In this document: positions 43,205 through 55,314 of the stretch, one piece after another
Position numbering within the stretch: position 1 is the first letter of the stretch
How the letters are laid out: every line of letters starts with the position of its first letter
Assembly: GCF_052857255.1 (NCBI RefSeq)
Contig: NC_135502.1
Span: forward strand, 154,325,868-154,389,867
From: Amblyomma americanum
Taxonomy: Eukaryota > Arthropoda > Arachnida > Ixodida > Ixodidae
Length of the DNA stretch: 64,000 nucleotides
Reading direction: 5' to 3'
Position numbers and translations under genes: made by a program
The notes under the pieces: generated by a model
Databases searched by the model: none
What the model saw: the letters and a program-made list of their open reading frames with translations, nothing else
What the model was told of the DNA's origin: nothing

Positions 43205-44929
43205 TTGGCCGGCCGTCCTGCTTTGCTTGCTACGCTGCGGCCCCCGCTTTGTTGAGTTACGCCATCTACTGTCAGTGCTGTTGCTTTCCTTATCTCGGGC
43301 GTTCTGTATAATGCTTGAAGCCTGCAAATAAAGCAGTTTTGGCATGGTACTTTTTTCGAACGGCGCTGAGCGCACAGTTTGGTAGAATCAGTCGGTTGTT
43401 CTCCTCTAGCCTCTTCTACGATAACCTGGCAAACTGGTAGTAGACAGCATGCCGAAACTTCCTGCACAAAACCTTTATTGCATCATTATTTGCCTTTTCG
43501 TTATATTACTTTCTTGCCTGTTTGTAAACTTATTGCCTTTTCTAGCTGGTTCACATCCATGCTTAGCTAAATTCACTTCCAGCACTGCGTTACTGATGCA
43601 AAAAGTCTAACTCTTTGGAGCTCATTATGCAGTGCGCGCCTTTTTGCTTTTTCCTGATTCCTTGCACCCCCTGGAAGCACAAGCAATCTTCTTAATATTT
43701 TACAGTGCGCAGGACATGCAGCTACAGGTAATTGAAAAAAAAATCTGGTTATATCAACCTTGTATACTTGAGCAATGCAAACATTTGCATTTACGAACGC
43801 CTATCTTGGCTGACGATCGACAATGACTTCAGAACTGATGCAAATTTGTCCTTGAGTCAGAACGGAAAATTTGTCGAGCCGCGGTGCCCATATATCTGCC
43901 ACAAGAAATTCTGCTGGTTATCTCTATACGCAAGAGCAGCAACTATAAATATCTCGCAGCACACTAGTTTTGATGAGCAGCACTGCAAGCTTCGAAACGC
44001 AGCCGTAATTGTTGTTCAAAAGCGTGTTCAGCATGAAAAAAAAAACACGCACGCGAGTAAGCGCAGAACTTTCGTGGTTGAACCGTACTTGGACATTAGA
44101 CAGATCAAATAGCGCACACGAGAGGTTCCTGCGTCGTCTCGTCTGTCGCGGTGCAGTACAGGAGAGAATCCACTCCAACTCATCCATATTAGCATTCGTT
44201 TGTAGTTCTAAAAGATCTTTAGGTGTAATTAGGCACGTCGCTATAAATAAATAAAAACAAAACCTTTAACTCACGCGAATTGTGTAAGAATGCCAGCGAT
44301 TTGAATTCGATCATGTTTGCCGGCGTTACAAAAATTTGGCTGTCCAATTTTTATGCAGCAGTGAGTACACAACTTTTCGACGACCTTTACTTTTTTATTG
44401 CCGCTTGTACATGCACCCACGCAAAACAAATGCCCGCTCATGCACCTACGCAAAATATACGGATAAGTAGAGATTTAGAGCACGTGAAAATGTCGCTACT
44501 TCACTTTCGCTGGCGGCGCACTCCGCGGCGTCACCAGCTCCGGCGTTTTCTGAAGCTGCTGATCAACGACCAGAACATCTAGGGCGAGAGTCTAAACTGT
44601 CCAACACAGCTTCAATTACCCATAATTTCCATAACGCCGTTCTTAAGCCAACCGCAGCAACGTCTTCGGAGCTGACGGTAGATCCTCATGGATAACGTCG
44701 CGACAGACCCGGCCAATCGCGGGCAACAGCAGCATTCACTCGGCACCCTGACGGGATGTGAGGCCTTTTCTTCTAAAAAATAGAATTTTTCGTTTATTTC
44801 CGCCCTTTTTGAATGAAATATTCTTCCTCAGCGGACAAAAAACTATAATTTCTAGCACAGAACTCATTTTTTTTTAGGAAAGTGCTTCAGCTTCCCTTTA
44901 AATTCATGACAGAATGAGAAGATCCTCGG
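43205..44929. other. Stretch with a possible LTR scrap and otherwise nothing recognised
   Basis: 43205-43450 has tgcaaataaagcag and may be the 3' part of an LTR, which I cannot bound. Beyond it, open frames such as 43732-44112 show no domain, and no repeat family was recognised. Confidence 0.3.
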
Positions 44930-45682
44930 GTAAATGTTACTGTTCTAAATTGAAGGAGCGCATACATTCATAGACATCCATGACAAGAGAAGCTTGCCGC
45001 AGGAATCTGAACGACTACCCCAGACACTGTGGCACGAATTAAAATCCTCCGCGATGACTATATTGTTTGCGCCGCTCCGTAAGCTATCCAAACTTTCTGT
45101 CCTGTGAATGCCAAGAGGGAAGTAGAAGTTTGCAATGGTTGATTTAGCGCATTGTGGAAAGGATATATCGACCGCCAACAGTTCGCAGTCAGGGAGCATA
45201 ACGTTTTGCGAAATAGAGGCGCGGTGATATACTTTTGTAGTGATAATGGTTATTAACCCGTCGCCCCTGCGGTTAATGCGACCTACTTTGAAAACACAAA
45301 ATTCTTCACTCAATGGATTGAAGTGGAAACAGCAACTTTTTGTGGAAAATCAATATATTTGAATTATGTTTATGAATTAGTTCATGATTAAGGAGGAAAT
45401 AATGTACGGAGTGGCAATCTCTCCGAAGAACTTTCAGGCCTGCCTTTATTATTGACTGAAGAAAAAGGCAGCAACAGCCTCTTTCAGCGCATTATTCTGG
45501 GCGGTTACCTTGTGGGCCCTTTTTTTTATTTCTGGAACAACTGACTTCCAAGGTGTCGAAGAAGCTCGACGCTTCTCGGAACGGCAAAACATTTCAACAT
45601 CCATGGTACAGATATCTACGTGAGAAGCACTGCCAGGTGCGCTGTTGGCACGTAACATTCGGGATGCCTCAGGTGGCGACAC
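44930..45682 (-). mobile_element. LINE endonuclease region, decayed
   Basis: Minus 45313-44945 reads GLITIITTKVYHRASI, CELLAVDISFP, NIVIAEDFNSCHSVWGSRSD, the apurinic/apyrimidinic-like endonuclease of LINEs (GDFN.H...WG becomes AEDFNSCHSVWG). It belongs to the same minus-strand LINE whose ORF1 lies at 46140-47180. The two parts are split by another LINE tail at 45683-46139. Confidence 0.7.
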
Positions 45683-46139
45683 GGATGGATGGATGGGAAA
45701 CTTTATTTGGTACTGCAAATGGTGATAATTAACCCCTAAGCGGGCCACTCCCACGTCGGGACCGGAAGGCCAGGCCTCACGGCCACGTCGTGAGCATGCA
45801 GGACAGCCCAGAATTGTTCACCCAGGTCCGGGCTGCGAAGTACAGCCTCCCACTTGGACGCGTCCTAAAACGCCGAGTCTTCAATTCTTTCGCAAGACCA
45901 GGGCATATGTATGAGTTTGGCTAAAGCACCACAATCCTGGCAGTAAGGCTCTGTATACGTCTCAGGATAAAACATCTTCAGCCTCCGTGGGCAAGAATAA
46001 GTACCAGTCTGTAGCAAGAATAATGTATGTGCCTGAGCCCTGTTTAGCTTTGGATGCGGCAAACCGTAAATCCTGCGATTAAGAAAGTAATACTTCGTGA
46101 TCTCATTGTATGTGGAAGGGAAGTCTGTTCTCGGGGAGT
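45683..46139 (-). mobile_element. Tail of a second LINE nested in the first
   Basis: Minus reads GLPHPKLNRAQAHTLFLLQT, ETYTEPYCQDCGALAKLIHM, a Cys/His-rich C-terminus of an RT/RNase H LINE. The 3' end is a (CCAT)n-like tail (minus; plus 45685-45699 cggatggatggatgg). It is 5'-truncated and probably inserted by target-primed reverse transcription. Confidence 0.6.
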
Positions 46140-47180
46140 ACCGCCACGATTACCAGCACGATTTAGGAGAGATTCAGACGTCGCCACCGGAACAGAGGAT
46201 TGAGAAGGCACAGATTGACCTTCAACAAGTTGAAATAAAGCCTCGGTAAAATTACACAGCCTCGCTCCACTACCACTGACAGACCCTTATATATCATTAG
46301 CGCGAACACAAACAGGAAGAAGATGCAGATTTGAGAGAGGGCTGAAAGATGGCATATGGTTTAAGAGCCTGTTTTACTGTAAACACTATCGAAGCAGTCA
46401 TACTTGAATCTAGTTCTCCAAAAGCAGATTGCGCACGGCTCGCGTAAGAATTGCTCTTCCGGTGCAGACGTGCATATGCAACTGCACTCGAGCATTGCAT
46501 CACTTGAATTATATCTAAACGGCTTCGTACCTCCGCTCGTTTCGAACATTTGACATCACCTGCTGATCGGTTGCAGTCAGGAGCAAACATTGAAGCTGAT
46601 TAGAGGCGCAGCTGTCAGCTAAATGACCTTCTCCACAAACACGGAATTGAGTCACCGATTTGCACGCTTTACCATTGTGACAGAATCTCCTGCAGTTGGT
46701 GCATTGTAGAGGGTGGGGATGCAGAGGGTTCACACCATACACTGTAGGCGAGACCTCAAATTCAGAGGAGAGGAGGAACTAGCAAAAGTTTCTATGACGG
46801 ATTCTCTCGCTACACGCAAACCAGTTACTTCTCATCTACACCGATGAACATAAAGAAGCCTCAAACCTGCATCCTGAAACTCTTCCTGCCTTTCCCGCCG
46901 AGAAGATGCTGGATCGACACCACGAACAATACCTTTGGATCATGCGAGCTGTTCTGGGATGAAGGCTTTCACCAGCGATGACTCGAAAATTTTGAATATG
47001 CGCAGGCTTGCAGCCAATGCCTCTGCGGGTAAATTGTCGCACCTCAGAGATCTGTATATAGTGGTTAGTTAGAGAACTTAGCTTCAGTTGAAGAACTTCA
47101 GACCATTTCGTCTTGATCATGCCCTCACCGATCACTGATTTTTCCGAAAAGCGTTCAGCGGCAAGCTTAAAGCTGGGCAA
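46140..47180 (-). mobile_element. LINE ORF1 with CCHC zinc knuckles
   Basis: Minus 47180-46836 reads KLAAERFSEKSVIG...TKWSEV...IQISEVRQFTRRGIGC. Minus 46742-46515 reads LQCTNCRRFCHNGKACKSVT and FRVCGEGHLADSCAS, two C-x2-C-x4-H-x4-C type knuckles, the first with H replaced. This is the nucleic-acid-binding ORF1 of the LINE whose endonuclease follows at 45.3-44.9 kb. Frame shifts break it. Confidence 0.65.
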
Positions 47181-47689
47181 GCTGCAAAACAGTCTGCCGA
47201 CCCTCCTCCGCCCAGAGAGGTGAGCGGCACACCTGAGCCAACCGCGCCCTCAAATGCCCATAAACCGCGCCTACATACTTAACCTTACACCTGGCCTAAT
47301 CACCTTACGCAGAACGGCATCACCAGAGATGAACTCGCAGGCTGCAGTAAGACAAAAATGTTTATCTCTCAGTCAAGTACCAGCAGCTCTTGCCCAACTG
47401 GTTGTTCTTGTTTGCCTCACAAAAAGACACTTGCCCAAATAACGATGCCGTTCGTCGTCGTTCAAAAAAAACCACATCGTCGGCTTCCCAGTGTCCGCTG
47501 CAATAGGAACGGCAACACTGCAGTTCTTCAGCTTTGTGCTCGCTTTAACATATTCCTTTGTTTCTTTTTTCTTTCCTTCCTTAAAAAAAGGCCGGTAATT
47601 CGCTTCCTGTATACATCAGTAACTACAGAAAATAAAAAAGTTTCCCGTCATAGAGCTGAATCGCTTTGACTTCCTGTCATTAGACGGCG

Positions 47690-48930
47690 CCACAGTGCTT
47701 ACATATAAGGAGCAAGGAGAATTGATTAAACAGTCATTACCGGGACTAATATACTCCGATGATATAGTGCTAATGGCTGACAACAAGGAAGATTTACACA
47801 AGTTGATAGCCATATGTGGTACAGAGGGAGATAGATTAGGTTTCAAGTTTAGTAAGGAAAAATCTGCAGTCATGATATTTATTGATGAGTCGGCGAGCAT
47901 AGAATACAGGAGTTCAAGCTAGAAGTAGTGGATGAGTACAAGTATCTTGGGATCTGGATAAATAATGGTGTTGAGTATCTGACAGAGCATGAAAAATATG
48001 TAATAAATAAAGCTAGTGGGAATGCAGCTGTCATGAAAAATAGGGCACTCTGGAATTACAATAGGTATGAAGTGGTAACAGGTACCTTGAAACGGGTGAT
48101 GTTTCCTAGCCTGACTTTCTGTAATGCGGTCCTGTGCATGAGACCAGATGTTCAAGCAAGGTTAGAAATTAAACAACGTGGCGTAGGGAGGCTAGCTTTG
48201 AGAGCACATGGCAATACACCAAATCAGGTGGTGCAGGGTGATATGGGATGGGCGTCGCTCGAGAGAAGATAAGCTAGCAGTAAGACAACATTTGAGGAGC
48301 GATTGAGAAAAATGGGGAAAAGCAGTGGGCTAGGAAAGTTTTCAGATACCTGTATATAAGGAATGTTGATAGGAAATGGAGCAACCGAAGTAGAAAATTG
48401 ACAAGCAGATATCTGGACAGCAGTATGGGGGAAATCAGCAATTATCTGGTAAGAAAAATGTTAAGGAAACAGAGAGAGCTCTGTGGAAAACAGGCATGCT
48501 GAAGAAATCAGTACCGGGAACGTACAGAGTTTTTAAGCAGGAAATTGCCAAAGAAAATTTCTATGATAATTGTAGTAGAAGCTCTTTGTTGTTTCAGGCC
48601 AGGACGGGAGATTTGCGGACTAAGACATATACAGTCAAGTACCACGAGATAGACACGTTGTGCGTTGCGTGCGCAGTGGAGGAGGAAACGGCTGAACACA
48701 TGATACTTTTCTGTAAAGGGCTCACCCTACAGTGGAAAGCAGCGGGGCGGATTTATCCAAGGCATTGGGGTTTAAGGACAGTGAAGGGAAAGTAAATTTT
48801 AAGCGGGTAGAAGTAACCAAGCGAAGGTTATCTGATTAGTGACTAAAATAGAGAAGAGTAAAATATCATGTCATTGCTAGGTGGCTTGAACCACCGCCCG
48901 ATTTAAAGGGTTTAGCCATCCATCCATAAA
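47690..48930 (+). mobile_element. LINE RT fragment with YSDD motif
   Basis: Plus 47695-47922 reads PGLIYSDDIVLMADNKEDLH, RT motif C with S in place of the usual A. A frame shift follows, then VDEYKYLGIWIN (about 47930-47965), the thumb and a C-terminal region (48496-48795) with Cys/His (CVACAVEEETAEHMILFC). The end is near 48930 with a gccatccatccat tail. The order and motifs fit a non-LTR RT. Three frame shifts and stops and the lack of the 5' part make it dead. Confidence 0.75.
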
Positions 48931-49517
48931 CCATGCATCTAAAACACCCGAAGAAGCAACTAAGGTATTACAGTTGTGTTTTTACACCATTAGCAGCGCA
49001 ACGAGTTCTGTGTACGGAAGATTACTGTGTTCTGCGTAGAAAAATTGTCTACGAGCCAGAGCAGCTTTTCTAATGCGCCCATGATGCTCATGATATGCTG
49101 AGAAAAGTATTGTTAAAGTATATGTAACGTGTCACTGCACAGAAATGTTTGAAATGTATTGGTATTTCTGTTTGCCGTAAAATCTGGGGCATTTTCCATC
49201 AAGATGACGCGTTTTAGCCTTACGGTTACTTGTTACGGGAGAGATGGTATGCTGTAACGTCTTCTGGCGTGCTCAGCGCTAACCGGAAAGTCCGGTGTCC
49301 GGCAACGCGGTAAAAAAGTGCTGTAAACACGGTAACCATATTCTACAACTTTATGTTGTTGGCTCGCACGGTACTGATATTGGGTTACAGGATGTTTTCC
49401 TGCTTTTTTGCTGACAACAGCACAAAGCACGCATAGTGACGCGAATGCTAAGGTCACTTTTAACACCTTGAGCAACGCTCAGGAAGTATTTGGTTTGGGC
49501 TACTTGGTTCATAGGTC

Positions 49518-49647
49518 TAGTTGATGTCAGGACGGCGCGAAAGGAAAAAGGACAAGAGAGGTACTGAGACAAGAGAGGATTTGCGTCTATATGCGTTCTT
49601 GTGCCTCTCTTGTCCTTGTTCCTTTCGCGCCGTCCTGACATCAACTA
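49518..49647. mobile_element. Foldback element, nearly perfect arms
   Basis: The arms tagttgatgtcaggacggcg... continue through cgaaaggaa, aaggacaagagagg, and their inverse ends the element. Arms are about 50 bp, spacer about 30 bp. The same start peptide (MMSGRRER) is encoded on both strands because of the symmetry. It shares an ggacaag(a)gag(a)g core with the 0.7-kb foldback. Confidence 0.8.
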
Positions 49648-49649
49648 CA

Positions 49650-50419
49650 GCTGAGCAACGCTCACACGCGTCCACGCAGCAATTAATCACTCAACAAAAT
49701 ACGCAGCCTACTCCTAGAAAAAGGTATTGGTAAAGAGCGGACACTCCCATAGGGCCCTGCGGCCGAGCTGCTGCACTACCGCCATGCGTCGAGGGTCTGG
49801 TCTGACCAATAGTTTGGTCCTCCGAGGTTTTAGACCCGGGCTTTAGCTCTGTTTCGATTTCACTTTCGATTCCAATGCTTTTTATTGTGAGTTGCATTTG
49901 GCTGCTAAAATCGTCTTCTACATCGTATTTAGTGGAGTCAAAGGGCTTCAATATATCATTTCTATGCATGCTGTGTATTCAGACATAATAAACTCGCGGA
50001 TCGCAGCCTTTTTACTCTAAATACCGGCAGCATTCTCGAAGAACCTTAGCAAAGCTGACTTAGTTTGTAAAAATTTGGATTATGCGATCAGAGCTATTCT
50101 TATCACTATTTTTTTGCCGTTATTGAGCAGCTTTTCTCTGTTGCGCACAATAGGGCGGTGTGGTTCCATACAAAAAAAGTTAGTTTTTCTTATTTTCATT
50201 TTGACTTGTACAGAACGAATACTGGATCACACACTTCATAAAATTGATAACATAACAAAGAGCAACAAGAAAGAAAATTTAGTAAAGCACGTGCACTATT
50301 TGACGTGCAGAAGAAAAAAAAGCGCATACGCGCTGCGTGTTTCCGTTCCAGAACATCACCCGTGAAAGCAACACAAAAGCAGTTCCCAAGTATTTTGTTG
50401 TGTTGGGTTTTATGGCACA
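49650..50419. other. AT-rich spacer, no recognised feature
   Basis: Between the foldback and the next LINE tail. The open frames here are short and without domains. Confidence 0.4.
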
Positions 50420-51240
50420 TCGGCAGCTAAGACCATCATGCGCCAAAAGCACTTTATAATATCTCCGTTTATTGTTTTAGTGGTTTAAGTGTTTAAGTTG
50501 TTTTGTAACCCTACAGCAGGTTTATAAAGTTTGCATCTTTTAGGGACGAAACAATAGAAGAGATCTTCAATAGTGAATTTTCTCCTAGCAGTGAAAAAGA
50601 GAGTGATGGGATGTGCTCGCATTAAAATTATGGCAAATGCTTTTTCCTAAGTTTTTCTAGTCCTGCGAACCTGTGTAGTTCAGTTCATGAGTCTGTTAAT
50701 CTTTGTTTAATAAATATGCACTGACCACTTCCTCTGCACTCCTTTTAATTGTTATTAAGCTTGCAAGTGAAAAGCAACCAAACAACATTGCAATATTCTA
50801 GAACAGGCCTGACAACTGTTTTATATGGAAGTAACTTTGTTTCAGATGTCGCTAGTATAAGGGCTTTGTTAATGAAAAGTAGTTGTTTTAAGGCGGTTGA
50901 TATGGCATTGTTAACAAGAAAATCCCATTTGAGGTCAGAGGTCAGTGTTATGCCTAAGTATTTACTGAGAAGTTTATGAATATTTATTACTGGTTACAGA
51001 TAAAGTAACTTAGTTTTTAACAATAATAGTCATCTACCATTCTTCGCACCACTTCGTCACTGGGGCTGAAGCGTTATTGAAATTTATACGGTCACTGACA
51101 CAGTTAATTCCCCGATAAAGTACACAGCCGTCGGCAAAAAAGTTTAATATTTTGCGAAATACTTGCTGGTAAGTCATTTGTAAAATTAAAACTAATACTG
51201 GGGCCAACGCGCTTCCTTGTTGCACACCGGATGTTACATT
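50420..51240 (-). mobile_element. CR1-like LINE 3' end
   Basis: Minus 51225-51034 reads GVQQGSALAPVLVLILQMTY (RT motif B plus following) and LNFFADGCVLYRGINCVSDR (motif C, F-A-D-G for FADD). The thumb and C-terminal region follow in several frames (YKYLGI, RPVLEY-like at about 50950-50800). This is a 5'-truncated, frame-shifted copy. It abuts a different LINE at about 51,240-51,350, where a ccggatgttacatt direct repeat occurs twice. Confidence 0.7.
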
Positions 51241-51349
51241 GTTACTTTATGTTATATGCCACCGGATGTTACATTATGTGTGGGAGGAATATTAGCTTTT
51301 TGTCCAATGTTACCCTAAGAATTTATGTTCTTGTTTTATTAGGAGAACG

Positions 51350-54261
51350 TTTCATTTAAGTACAGGGTGAACTCGGGCTGCAGGCCTCTCCTGAAGGAGG
51401 TAAGGACAGCTACAGTTTTTCTTTTTTGCAAAAACATTTAATCCATTTTTGTCTAACCAATTACCAAATTTATTAATGTGAGTTGTACTTGTCTTTAACA
51501 CGTTGCTAACCTGAATGACGCGCATGCAATTTGAATGTCATCGACATAAACTGAGTACCTAATAGCCTTTGAGAATACTGTAGCTATAGAATTCATTTTT
51601 AGAATCAAAACTACAGTGCTTAAAATGCGTCCATGAGGCTCACCGTTCTCGTGGGTGAAGTTCTTCTACAGTGTTGAACGAGGTGAACTGGAAATGTGCG
51701 CTTCGACAAGAAATATTGTCATGCAGTTTAACCTTCTGCCGAGGATGCCCAGATCTGCCAGGTCGTGGTGGATTTCAATCGTCCAGGTGGTGCCAGACAG
51801 CGTTGCCTTTGGATTAATGCTTCTCGGAAAGTGTTTTCAAGCCGGACAAGGTGGTTCTCTCGTGAATAAGCCTTTTTGAAGCCGCACTGGTAGAGGTCAA
51901 GCAGTTCGCGAGATTCAAGAATAAACATTTACCGAATATTATCTATGCTGTCGAAGGATTTGGCAAGGCAGAAGGTAAGCGCTATTGGCCCGTAGGTAGT
52001 AAGAAAAGTTGGCAGTTTTCGAGGTTTCATAAATAGCACAATAACTACCTTTTTTCAAACCTCACGCATGTACGCCGACATCTAGATTTTGTCAAAAAAT
52101 TTCAAGAGCGCTTCAACTGCGCGTTTGCACAATAGGCTAACATTTGATTAAATAGATTTTGTCAGGGCCTGGGGCAGTCTGTTTACATTAGTGAGTACTG
52201 TATAAAGCTCATGAACTGTAATCAAACTATTGTAAGATCCGTTAGTGTAACCACTCGTTGGAAGTCATTGTTTTTGTGCTGTGATTTTGTACTTTAAGAA
52301 AGTGTTAGTATAGTGCACTGAACTAGAAACATGGAAGAAGTGCTTCCCAAGTATGCCGGCCTGTTCGTGAATACTTGTTTGAGCATCAGGGGGCGTCAGG
52401 AAAGGAATTGCTGGAGGGAGACCTTGCCTTCAAGTTTGCGAAATTGCTCCCACATACTTTTTGATGTACGACAAATTTTTATAAAAGACACATAACCTTG
52501 CCATGAAGTTTTCTCAGCAATATCAAGGTTATATCAAGCTTTGGCCCTCACTTTTCTAAAATTGATTAGGTACACCTGTGTTGGCTATCGACAGAAAATT
52601 TCCAAGGATTTGTTTTGCTTATTTATTGCTTCTCCTTATTGCCGTCTATACAAGACCTTTTCCTTCTTTGGTACCACTCCCGAAATCTGGGGAATGACTG
52701 TCTGAGCAGAGGCAATGATATATTTTGTGAACATCTAATTTAACTCGTCAACATCGAGCCCGGTCAAAAAGATTTCCTCCAAAGCGCCATTTTGTCGGAA
52801 GAGCCCCTAGTCGGCCAAGGCAAACTTGCAATGCCGTGGTTTAATTAAGGTGGTTGATGATGAACATGTTAGACTGATAATGACAGGACAGATGATCGCT
52901 ACGGAAGATTCGGGTTGACAAGAAATTCCCATATAAAATTAGTAAAAACACTTCGTGAACAAAAAGGTAAATGTAGGCTGCTCATTTTCCGACTCCTTGG
53001 AGAACAGTAAGTGCGTTTACCCGTGTTCAGGATGCAGACAATATTTCAGAGAATAAAATATTCTAGAATCTGGCCTCTGACATCCGTTTGTTCATTTCCC
53101 AACAAGGATGAGTATCCATTAAACACCCATCTAAAAGATATGGCTCTGGTAGTGGTAATAAAGGTCTTTCTAATTCGTGATGTGTGACGGTTAGGTGAGG
53201 TTCAATGTACTAAATGGAATATAATGTTCTGGTTTCAAATTGAAGGACGGTTTCTGCAGCTGCCTCATATAAGGTTTTTTGGCCAACCGGCGAGTTGCAG
53301 CACATCCCTGGGCCACAATTGCAGCGCCCTCAGAGAGCCTGCTTGAGTTCTCTCAGTCACAACGAAAGACTTGACACTTTTTAAGTATTTTTTTTGTGTG
53401 CATAGCTTAGTTGCCTGGAGATAGAGCACTATCGAGAAGAATGAATTTAAAATATCTGTTATGTGAGAAAAGTTCTTGAAATGTCCACGACATTTCCAGT
53501 GGCATATATATGTCATTCTTAACACCACTTGGGGATAAGGTTAAAACACTTGGTTAGTGGGTCTTTTGGACATGTAATTGGGATTTTATCTTTTTTTTGC
53601 TTTATAGTGCTTTGCCGCCGGTGCAGCGGGAGCGAGGGAGGAGTTTGTCTATCGCATTCTCAGACATGCTCCACGAACGAGCAGAACGCACGATTGTTTT
53701 CAAGTTGGGCCTCTCCACATGGGATGAGGCGTTGATGCCGGCTGCACAGGAAGTCCGCGGGGCTTGTTTTGTTGGTGGTGGCGCAGAAATACCAGCGGTA
53801 AACAGGGGCACGTGTGGGCCTGCTCCAGGCTCACTATGTGTGAGCTGTGGAGGCGCCGCAGATCACTGTGATGCTGTGCCTTGCTGTACTACAGTGTAGT
53901 GGCTAGGATTTTGTAACGAAAGTTGCTTACGTGGTTTTATGAGTATGTTTCCGTGATCTTAATTGTAATAATTTTTTTTCTTCCAGGCGGAGCATGCCCG
54001 TGAGTAAGCTGGGTGGCTTCCCTCTTGTGTTACGAAAATATGGGGTTTAACATTGCAGTTTTCAGCGGGATGGTCGTGAGAAGCGCATATGATGCAGGTC
54101 CGTTGGCCCCGGCATCTTTGCGAATCGTGGCCGTACCTCTGGAATATGTTGCATTGAGGTGGATTCGGTATGTATGGTCTGAGTCTGAGGTTTGTGTATC
54201 CTTTTTCGACAAAATCAGATAGTATACTACAGGAAAATATGAAAACTAAGCGCTTCGTTAG
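51350..54261 (-). mobile_element. LINE: ORF1 zinc-knuckle part, endonuclease and RT
   Basis: Minus order: ORF1 C-terminus with CCHC-like knuckles (about 54200-54000; YGHDSQRCRGQ when read in the frame that joins), an endonuclease start (about 53520; HWKCRGHFKN like NWNCRG), the endonuclease rest (53000-52700), RT entry (51928-51728; LDLYQCGFKKAYS), motif B near 51640 (frame-shifted) and motif C YVDD near 51560. It runs on across the SINE at 54262-54485 to 54920. Many stops. It appears more complete than the other LINE copies, but the 3' end is lost. Confidence 0.7.
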
Positions 54262-54485
54262 TAATAATAATAATAATTGGTTTTTGGGGGAAAGGAAATG
54301 GCGCAGTATCTGTCTCGTATATCGTTAAAGTGATAAAGGAGGGAGTGAAAGAAGGGAAGTAATATGCGCCGTAGTGGAGGGCTCCGGAATAATTTCGACG
54401 ACCTGGGGATCTTTAACGTGCACTGACATCGCACAGCACACGGGCGCCTTAGCGTTTTTCCTCCATTTAGTGTTTCCATGTTATC
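54262..54485 (-). mobile_element. SINE fragment in LINE ORF1
   Basis: The plus strand reads taataataattggtttttgg, then gagggctccggaataatttc and ggatctttaacgtgcactga, the inverse of the SINE body; the tRNA head is missing. The ORF1 frame on each side of it joins after its removal, so it inserted later. No clear target duplication was found. Confidence 0.8.
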
Positions 54486-54920
54486 GCTGCTTATTTTGAT
54501 TGTGTAGACATTTGTTGAGTTTTGTTCTTTGAGTCCGTCTAGGAGTTCTTCTTTTAGGTACTTCAGATCATCATCAGAAATTACTCCGCGAACAGTTCAA
54601 TAAACGATGCTGGCTGATTGTCACTGGTATTTCTCCAACACGTGTCACACCTAACATTTTATAATCTTTGTGATTATGAAGGACTTCCAACAGGAGGCCG
54701 CCACTTGCTAGCTTCTTGATTTTGCAGCCTTGTCTAATACATTCTGTTAGCGTTCTCGTTGCAATAAAGGGTGACACCAGTCGTGCAGTAATGTCCGCGT
54801 GCTTGCTGTGGACCACGTGGAACCTTCGAAAGTTTGCGTTTTTTGTTGCGAAAGCAACGCTACGCCAGACAGCCAGCTCGGCTCGTCGCATCGTCGCACT
54901 TCAGCCATATGCCGTGGCCC
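54486..54920 (-). mobile_element. LINE ORF1, N-terminal part
   Basis: Minus 54891-54574 reads FHVVHSKHADITARLVSPFI, ATRTLTECIRQGCKIKKLAS, GGLLLEVLHNHKDYKML, an ORF1 RNA-binding region seen in tick LINEs. It is the start of the LINE at 51.35-54.26 kb, interrupted by the SINE. A promoter is not visible; 54920-55150 upstream is GGC-rich. Confidence 0.7.
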
Positions 54921-55150
54921 ACGAACGACCTTGAGCCGCCGTTGCCTAGCAACGCCCCAGCCCCGCTGCAACAGATGGCGCCGCCGTCGTTGCTCGCTCC
55001 ATCAGATGTGCTCCGCTGAGCTAACAGTGTGCGCCGTGTCGGTTTCTAACAGCGGCGGCGGCATCGGCGGCGTCGGGGCGCGGCGCCTGGTATTCATCGG
55101 CGGCGGCCCAAGGCCAATTTTCGACTTTGGCGGCGCCGGCGGTGTGAAAA
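54921..55150. other. GGC-rich segment
   Basis: A run of GGC/GCC repeats with a 118-codon plus-strand open frame (54799-55155) that is Gly-rich at its end. It may be the LINE 5' leader. No protein domain. Confidence 0.4.
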
Positions 55151-55314
55151 GCTAAACCAGAAATTAAAAAAAAATTATTCCTCTACAGCCTTCTTTGCTA
55201 AACTGGTTGAAATTTTAAGGATTTTCGTACATCAGAACAGAGAATACAGAGTGGTCAATCCACGCCAAACTTCCCAGGCGTTGCGCTCGATAATCTCCAA
55301 TTTGTTCAAAAAAA

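Noticed and set aside
42937..43450. Complete LTR around the 43-kb SINE
   Set aside because: An AATAAA and a TGTGACA start are visible, but I could not find matched ends or a target duplication, so it is only mentioned as possible.
49351..49733. Two proteins starting MMSGRRER on opposite strands
   Set aside because: They are the two reads of one foldback palindrome.
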